From: Actinomycetota bacterium
Lineage (GTDB): Bacteria > Actinomycetota > Actinomycetes > Nanopelagicales > Nanopelagicaceae
Assembly (NCBI GenBank): GCA_009706135.1
Contig: WLRX01000025.1
Span: forward strand, 1 to 10,175
DNA length: 10,175 nt
Direction of reading: 5' to 3'
In this document: positions 6,157 through 10,175 of the stretch, one piece after another
Layout of the letters: each line of letters opens with the position of its first letter
Position numbering within the stretch: the stretch's first letter is position 1
Notes under the pieces: model-generated
Told to the model about the DNA's origin: nothing
The model's database searches: none
What the model saw: only the letters and a program-made list of their open reading frames with translations
Made by a program: the position numbers and the translations under genes

Positions 6157-6973
6157 TCTTCGTTTCACGGGTAAAACACCAGATGGTGTTCATGTAACCC
6201 TTGCTGATTCCGATGGCAACGAATTCACTCTGCGCATCAGCGACACATTGCGGGCATCGGTAAATCAACAGCGACTCTCATCTGTTCCTGATGAATCTGA
6301 AGAATTCCTTAGTGTCAAAGATATTCAACGTCGACTACGACATGGTGAGAGCGCGCAGGATATTGCGCGGGAATCCGGAACAAGTATTGAAAAAATCGAA
6401 CGTTTTTCCAGTCCGATTGTGCAAGAACGTTCATTCATAATTGATAAAGCCCATGCAGTAATTGTTCGTCGCGAACCAGGACAAGATCCAATTACGCTCT
6501 TTGACGCTGTTATTTCTCGATTAGCGCCACGCAATATTTCACAAGAAGATTTAGCCTGGAATGCATGGCGCCACCCGGATGGGACATGGTCACTTTCTCT
6601 GAGTTATCCAAATAGTGATGGGCACGGAGACGCTATTTGGGAATTTGATCCAACTCGTCGATCCGTTGTAGCCCAGGATGAAAATGCACGCTGGATGATG
6701 GGCGATGCTCAAGGAGTTTCAAAAATTGCGGAGCGCGCACGTTCAGAGTCTGGATTGATTTATACAGATGAACAAGCACCTGCCCCAATTCGAATTACAT
6801 CAGCACCTGAACCAATTAAAAATGAACCACCTCGACTTGTCGCGCTACGTGAAGAACCAGATGAGTCATCTGCTCGTGACGGAGTTGTTGGTCGCGCGAA
6901 AGTTCCTTCATGGGATGAAATTATGTTTGGTGCCGGCGCTGTTAAAAAAGATGATGAGGATGAGTTTAACTAA
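6149..6973 (+). CDS. sepH: SepH-like septation protein (DUF3071 family)
   Basis: A protein of 274 residues. The N-terminal DUF3071 region runs from about 1 to 165. It includes a helix-turn-helix-like segment (LSVKDIQRRL...ESAQDIARESGTSIEKIERF, about 54-86) followed by SSPIVQERSFI. A variable, Pro/Glu-rich linker (about 205-245) leads to a short conserved C-terminal motif, KVPSWDEIMFG (251-261). SepH in Streptomyces and mycobacteria binds FtsZ and promotes assembly of the division ring; this role is known for the family and inferred here. The GTG start at 6149 aligns with the usual N-terminus (TDLRFTGKTPDG). It overlaps the MFS stop by 8 bases without a Shine-Dalgarno sequence, implying translational coupling. 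Its stop overlaps the convergent hydrolase gene by 8 bases. Confidence 0.88.
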   Translation: MTDLRFTGKTPDGVHVTLADSDGNEFTLRISDTLRASVNQQRLSSVPDESEEFLSVKDIQRRLRHGESAQDIARESGTSIEKIERFSSPIVQERSFIIDKAHAVIVRREPGQDPITLFDAVISRLAPRNISQEDLAWNAWRHPDGTWSLSLSYPNSDGHGDAIWEFDPTRRSVVAQDENARWMMGDAQGVSKIAERARSESGLIYTDEQAPAPIRITSAPEPIKNEPPRLVALREEPDESSARDGVVGRAKVPSWDEIMFGAGAVKKDDEDEFN

Positions 6974-8072
6974 CCACTCTTGAAAGTAATGGCACCGAAC
7001 TTTCTACTTCACTTGATCCGCCGTGATGTCCCACCATCGCACTTTCTAATGAGGTGCGTTCTGGATCAATCAAAATAACGCCACCCTGTGCAATTGCAAT
7101 GACATCGCCCATTCGATCCAAGGCATTTTCAACTAGTGATGGACCAAAAAGTTTATTTTCAGCAACTTCTTCACGAGTAAATACATCAGCTCGTTCACCT
7201 AAATACTCACGCCACTTATGTGCAAATTCTGTACGAGCCGCGGGTGAATCCGATTCTGAAGATAAATACAGGTGTCGTGCGCGGGGTTCGCCAGCAATTG
7301 TTTCGATTCCGGATAACAAATCATTATCTTGACCTAAAACGATTTTCTCTTCCACGTTAACCATCCCGTGATCAGCAGTTAAGAAAACGCGAGTTCCACG
7401 AGGCAATTGAGTGACCAACGCTTTAGCAACTTGATCAACATATGCCAATGCTGCGCACCATTTATCAGAACCGACACCATCGCTATGTCCGGCAACATCG
7501 AGATCATTTATATAAACATATGCAAAAGATGGCTCGCTAATTAGAGCCTCTTTTGTTTGAGCAATCATGTCAGGCAAGACATTTGCGCCACGATATGTGG
7601 CTCCACGAAAGACCGCTTGAGTAAATCCTGTATTTTCATAACGCTTAGCCGCAATATGTGAAACAGAGATGTCCTGATCTGCTGCGCGTTCAAATAGTGT
7701 TGGAACGCTCTGCCACACATGGGGATCAACTCTTTCATCCCATTTAAGTGAGTTAAGTACTCTCCCGCCACTTCGTGGAACTCGCACGGTATAACCCAAC
7801 ATTGCATGAGTGCCCGGAAGTTCTCCTGTCATCAAGGTTGCAAGAGAAGTTGCCGTAGTCGATGGAAAAGATGTGGCAACAACACCATGGTGCATAAATG
7901 AATGCAGGGTTGGAATCAAATCTTTGTATTTTTCAATAACATCTGCGCCAAATCCGTCAACAAGAAATAAAACTTCTTTTCCATGTGGTGATTCACCGAG
8001 AGATAAAGAATCTGTTGCGCTATTTAGCCCAAGCCCCGCAAAAATTGAGGGTGCTATATGGGCTAAATGCAT
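6966..8072 (-). CDS. Alkaline phosphatase superfamily hydrolase (nucleotide pyrophosphatase/phosphodiesterase type)
   Basis: A protein of 368 residues with the full two-metal site of the NPP-like alkaline phosphatase superfamily. Asp39 lies in LFLVDGFG, the nucleophile is probably Thr73 in SFPSTTATS, Asp192 and His196 fit the D-x-x-G-H pattern (LDVAGHSDG), Asp234 and His235 are in TADHGM, and the late histidine is in GHHGG (349-350). Members hydrolyse phosphodiester or phosphomonoester bonds; the substrate here is unknown. No signal peptide or membrane helix is visible, so a cytoplasmic location is likely. In many actinobacteria such a gene lies near sepH and the topoisomerase genes. The ATG at 8072 has a -10-like CAAGAT 6 bases upstream and no Shine-Dalgarno sequence, so the mRNA may be leaderless. 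It diverges from psuG across 50 bases. Confidence 0.88.
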   Translation of the reverse strand: MHLAHIAPSIFAGLGLNSATDSLSLGESPHGKEVLFLVDGFGADVIEKYKDLIPTLHSFMHHGVVATSFPSTTATSLATLMTGELPGTHAMLGYTVRVPRSGGRVLNSLKWDERVDPHVWQSVPTLFERAADQDISVSHIAAKRYENTGFTQAVFRGATYRGANVLPDMIAQTKEALISEPSFAYVYINDLDVAGHSDGVGSDKWCAALAYVDQVAKALVTQLPRGTRVFLTADHGMVNVEEKIVLGQDNDLLSGIETIAGEPRARHLYLSSESDSPAARTEFAHKWREYLGERADVFTREEVAENKLFGPSLVENALDRMGDVIAIAQGGVILIDPERTSLESAMVGHHGGSSEVESSVPLLSRVVS

Positions 8073-8078
8073 GCTCGT

Positions 8079-8084
8079 ATCTTG
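8079..8084 (-). promoter_or_regulatory. -10-like element for the NPP-type hydrolase gene
   Basis: The minus strand reads CAAGAT followed by ACGAGC and the ATG at 8072, a 6-base spacing that fits a leaderless start. The 14 bases GTGGCAAGATACGA around it are identical to those at the predicted rplS promoter. The first T of TANNNT is replaced by C and no good -35 is visible. Confidence 0.4.
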
Positions 8085-8109
8085 CCACGAAGCACGTGTA
8101 CTTAGGCAG

Positions 8110-8115
8110 TATCCT
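8110..8115 (+). promoter_or_regulatory. -10-like element for psuG
   Basis: TATCCT (TANNNT type) followed by 7 bases (TTCGCTC) and the ATG at 8123. The layout predicts a leaderless psuG-psuK mRNA. No clear -35 is seen at the usual distance. Confidence 0.45.
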
Positions 8116-8122
8116 TTCGCTC

Positions 8123-9040
8123 ATGAATTCAGATCTAGGCGATGTATTGAAATATTCAGATGAAGTTGCGAAGGCACTTGCATCTGGCTCTCCCATCGTC
8201 GCTCTTGAATCAACAATTATTAGTCATGGATTGCCTCGCCCAACTAATCTAGAAGTCGCTCGTGAAGTTGAAGCCATTGTCCGAGCCCACGGCGCAACCC
8301 CAGCAACCATTGCTGTGATTGACGGAAATGTTCACATTGGTTTAACTGATGACGAACTCGTGACAATTGCAACACGCGATAACATTTTGAAAGCATCCAG
8401 CCGTGACTTAGCAATTGCCGTGGCCTTTGGAAAAAGTGCTGCAACCACAGTGGCTGCAACTGCTCACCTTGCAGTGATGGCCGGAATAAAAGTATTTGCA
8501 ACAGGTGGACTCGGCGGCGTGCATCGCGGTGCACAAGAATCATTTGATGAATCCGCTGACCTCACAGCCCTTTCTGCACTAGACATCACTGTTGTCTGCG
8601 CAGGCGTGAAATCTATTCTGGACGTGGGCGCCACTCTCGAGCGCCTTGAAACTTTAGCCATCGGTGTCATTGGATATAAAACAAAGAACTTTCCCGGCTT
8701 TTATCTGACCGACTCTGGTTTTGAAATCGAGTATCAAGCAGATACTGCAGATCAAATTGCATCTGCGATTAAAGCGCGCACTTCAATGAAGACCAACACG
8801 TCAGCTTTAATCGTTGCAAATCCAGTCAAGAACCAAATGGATAAGAAATTACACGATTCGATACTGGCTAGCGGATTAGCGAGTGCAGAAAAGGAAGGCA
8901 TCACGGGTAAGGCAGTTACGCCATATTTGCTCGAGCACTTTCACACTGAAAGCAAGGGCGATTCATTGCGAGTAAATATTGAAATCATTAAATCAAATTG
9001 CGCTCTAGCCGCCGATATTGCTGTGGCGCTAAATAAGTAG
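8123..9040 (+). CDS. psuG: Pseudouridine-5'-phosphate glycosidase
   Basis: A protein of 305 residues, the usual length. It shows the family blocks in order: ALESTIISHGLPRP (27-40), GATPATIAVIDG..HIGL (57-74), KASSRDL (90-96), TTVAATAHLAVMAGI (108-122), FATGGLGGVHRGA (125-137), FDESADLTAL (141-150), VCAGVKSILDVGATLERLET (158-177) and NFPGFY..DSGF (189-200). The enzyme is metal-dependent and splits pseudouridine 5'-phosphate into uracil and ribose 5-phosphate. Lys163 in AGVKS lies where the family has the lysine that forms the ring-opened ribose adduct, and Glu29 matches the conserved active-site glutamate. The ATG at 8123 starts a protein of family length; the frame stays open upstream, but that part runs antisense through the neighbouring gene. 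The kinase gene follows after two bases, forming a pseudouridine breakdown operon. Confidence 0.94.
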   Translation: MNSDLGDVLKYSDEVAKALASGSPIVALESTIISHGLPRPTNLEVAREVEAIVRAHGATPATIAVIDGNVHIGLTDDELVTIATRDNILKASSRDLAIAVAFGKSAATTVAATAHLAVMAGIKVFATGGLGGVHRGAQESFDESADLTALSALDITVVCAGVKSILDVGATLERLETLAIGVIGYKTKNFPGFYLTDSGFEIEYQADTADQIASAIKARTSMKTNTSALIVANPVKNQMDKKLHDSILASGLASAEKEGITGKAVTPYLLEHFHTESKGDSLRVNIEIIKSNCALAADIAVALNK

Positions 9041-9042
9041 TC

Positions 9043-9936
9043 ATGCCTAAAGTCCTGTGCATCGGCGATGTCATGCTCGATGTCGTTGTTAAATTACAGG
9101 GCGCAATTAATTACGGCGAAGACACCGCATCTAAAATCACTACACATGGCGGCGGCGCTGCAGGAAATGTTGCATCCTGGATTGCCCATACCGGTACACA
9201 CGCAAGCATTGTTGCCCGAATAGGAAATGACTCTGCAGGTGCGGCGCTTACCTCAGAATTTGAAGTCCTTAAAGTCGACCACTCATCCCTCATCAAAACA
9301 GGTGATCCCACAGGAGTTGTTGTTGTCTTGGTGGATCAAAAAGGTGAGCGCACAATGTTTCCTGAAACTGGTGCCAACGCTGGGCTAATCCTTTCTGACA
9401 TGCCATCCCTTGCTGGCTTTGATGCAGCATATATATCTGGATACGCGCTTTTAAATCCACGCTCTCGCACAGGCGTATTAGAAATGATTGCTGAGATTAA
9501 ATCAGCCGGAATTCCACTTTTTTATGACACTGTCACTGTTGGTGCAATGAAAGAAGTTGACCGTGAATTAATTCTTTCGTGGTTGCCACTGATGGATTAT
9601 GTCTTACCAAATGAAGAAGAAGCTCTCTACGTATCAGATACTAAAGATGTAGATTCGGCGCTTACAAAATTGTTAGAACTCTGCCCAAACGTAATCATTA
9701 AACGTGGACCAGATGGCGCTGTTGCACAAGAACGTGGTGCAGATCGCATTTATATTGATGCAATAAAAACTTTGGTCGCAGATACAACTGGTGCAGGAGA
9801 TAGCTTTGCTGCCGGATTTATCGCAACAAAAATATCTGGTGGGAATATCAGTGCCTCGGCATTGGCTGGAGTAACACTTTCGGCGACATGTGTTGCAAAT
9901 ATCGGGGCACGTCCGCACGTTGGTCACACACTTTAG
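9043..9936 (+). CDS. psuK: PfkB family carbohydrate kinase, probable pseudouridine kinase
   Basis: A protein of 297 residues of the ribokinase/PfkB family. Visible landmarks are the N-terminal [11 protein letters not shown] strand, the [10 protein letters not shown] substrate-binding block (35-44), LPNEEEA (188-194), IIKRGPDGA (218-226) and the [13 protein letters not shown] signature (247-259) with catalytic base Asp253. The fold alone does not fix the substrate; ribokinase or another nucleoside kinase would look similar. The two-base gap to psuG makes pseudouridine kinase the best inference: it would make the pseudouridine 5'-phosphate that PsuG cleaves. No Shine-Dalgarno sequence precedes the ATG, so translation is probably coupled to psuG. 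No nucleoside transporter or nucleoside hydrolase gene is next to it. Confidence 0.82.
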   Translation: MPKVLCIGDVMLDVVVKLQGAINYGEDTASKITTHGGGAAGNVASWIAHTGTHASIVARIGNDSAGAALTSEFEVLKVDHSSLIKTGDPTGVVVVLVDQKGERTMFPETGANAGLILSDMPSLAGFDAAYISGYALLNPRSRTGVLEMIAEIKSAGIPLFYDTVTVGAMKEVDRELILSWLPLMDYVLPNEEEALYVSDTKDVDSALTKLLELCPNVIIKRGPDGAVAQERGADRIYIDAIKTLVADTTGAGDSFAAGFIATKISGGNISASALAGVTLSATCVANIGARPHVGHTL

Positions 9937-9949
9937 GCGTTGTACTTGG

Positions 9950-9955
9950 CACAAT
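9950..9955 (+). promoter_or_regulatory. -10-like element for the topoisomerase A-subunit gene
   Basis: CACAAT followed by 7 bases (CGCCCCC) and the ATG at 9963, again the spacing of a leaderless mRNA. The 26-base gap after the kinase stop has no terminator hairpin, so read-through from psuG-psuK is also possible. Confidence 0.35.
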
Positions 9956-9962
9956 CGCCCCC

Positions 9963-10175
9963 ATGGCTACGAAGACTCCGCCCAAGGGTAAAAAACCTGT
10001 TGGTCCTAAACCAGGTGAATACCCAGGCAAGATTGTTGATATCGATGTTTCATCTGAAATGTCAGAATCATTTCTGGAGTACGCCTACTCAGTAATTTAT
10101 TCGCGCGCATTACCTGATGCACGCGATGGTTTAAAACCTGTACATCGTCGCATCTTGCACCAGATGGCAGAAATG
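9963..10175 (+). CDS. Type II topoisomerase subunit A (GyrA/ParC family), N-terminal part (cut by window edge)
   Basis: The 71 visible residues begin with a Lys/Pro-rich tail (about 1-18). They then enter the conserved GyrA/ParC start: [46 protein letters not shown]. In the family this leads to the winged-helix domain with the catalytic tyrosine, which lies off the window. The protein would cut and pass DNA with a GyrB/ParE partner, which is not in this window. The [25 protein letters not shown] form resembles the second actinobacterial A subunit (ParC-like, topoisomerase IV) more than the main GyrA, but the fragment is too short to be sure. No Shine-Dalgarno sequence is seen before the ATG at 9963. 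Confidence 0.9.
   Translation, partial: MATKTPPKGKKPVGPKPGEYPGKIVDIDVSSEMSESFLEYAYSVIYSRALPDARDGLKPVHRRILHQMAEM

Noticed and set aside
8093..8098. CACGTG palindrome in the divergent gap before psuG as an operator
   Set aside because: Only 6 bases, expected by chance several times in 10 kb, and no second copy at a related position.
7985..8122. Longer psuG start extending antisense through the hydrolase gene
   Set aside because: No family similarity, and it would run over the divergent promoter region; the ATG at 8123 gives the normal 305 residues.
8244..8543. Leu/Gln/Arg-rich open frame opposite psuG
   Set aside because: Shadow of a strongly conserved enzyme gene; no start signal and no recognisable domain.
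9941..9947. TGTACTT shared by the regions before psuG (8097-8103) and the topoisomerase gene as a common activator site
   Set aside because: Seven bases only, and its distance to the -10-like hexamer differs (6 and 2 bases).
1..10175. Mobile elements, CRISPR arrays, tRNA/rRNA genes, defence or biosynthetic cluster
   Set aside because: No direct repeat array, terminal repeats, transposase, integrase, tRNA cloverleaf or clustered specialised genes seen; nearly every base belongs to conserved housekeeping genes.

Overview
The window looks like chromosomal, gene-dense DNA from a streamlined actinobacterium. It holds 13 protein genes, two of them cut by the window edges, with gaps of at most 86 bases and several overlaps. 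I see no RNA gene, mobile element or CRISPR array. Three points suggest Actinobacteria: the rplS-lepB-rnhB-yraN-comM-dprA order, a SepH-type division protein (DUF3071 family), and a GyrA/ParC-type protein opening with a Lys/Pro-rich tail before the [10 protein letters not shown] block. The moderate G+C (mid-40s percent by eye) and tight packing would fit a freshwater acI lineage (Nanopelagicales, Planktophila-like). That placement is inference; no rRNA is present.

Region 1 (1-4903, minus strand) runs from an inositol-monophosphatase-family gene through ribosomal protein L19 (rplS), signal peptidase I (lepB), RNase HII (rnhB), the UPF0102 nuclease-fold protein YraN, the AAA+ protein ComM/YifB, and the start of dprA. 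From rplS to dprA the genes are nearly contiguous, apart from one 60-base gap before yraN, and probably form one operon. It joins translation, secretion and DNA maintenance or transformation functions. rplS has a recognisable promoter, a leader hairpin and a good Shine-Dalgarno sequence.

Region 2 (4904-6973) starts at a 26-base divergent gap whose core is a perfect palindrome with a -10-like TAGACT on each strand, 6-7 bases from each ATG. Rightward lie a 12-helix MFS transporter and, overlapping its end by 8 bases, sepH. sepH converges on and overlaps a minus-strand alkaline-phosphatase/NPP-superfamily hydrolase.

Region 3 (8073-10175) is a second divergent gap of 50 bases, then psuG-psuK (pseudouridine 5'-phosphate glycosidase and a PfkB kinase) for breaking down pseudouridine, then the start of a type II topoisomerase A subunit.

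Most of the window is conserved housekeeping. The most interesting signals are in expression: at least five genes have a -10-like hexamer 6-7 bases before the start codon and no Shine-Dalgarno, which is the layout of leaderless mRNAs. L19 also carries an unusual acidic, Ala/Val/Glu-rich C-terminal tail of about 55 residues. I found no convincing new defence, mobile or biosynthetic system.
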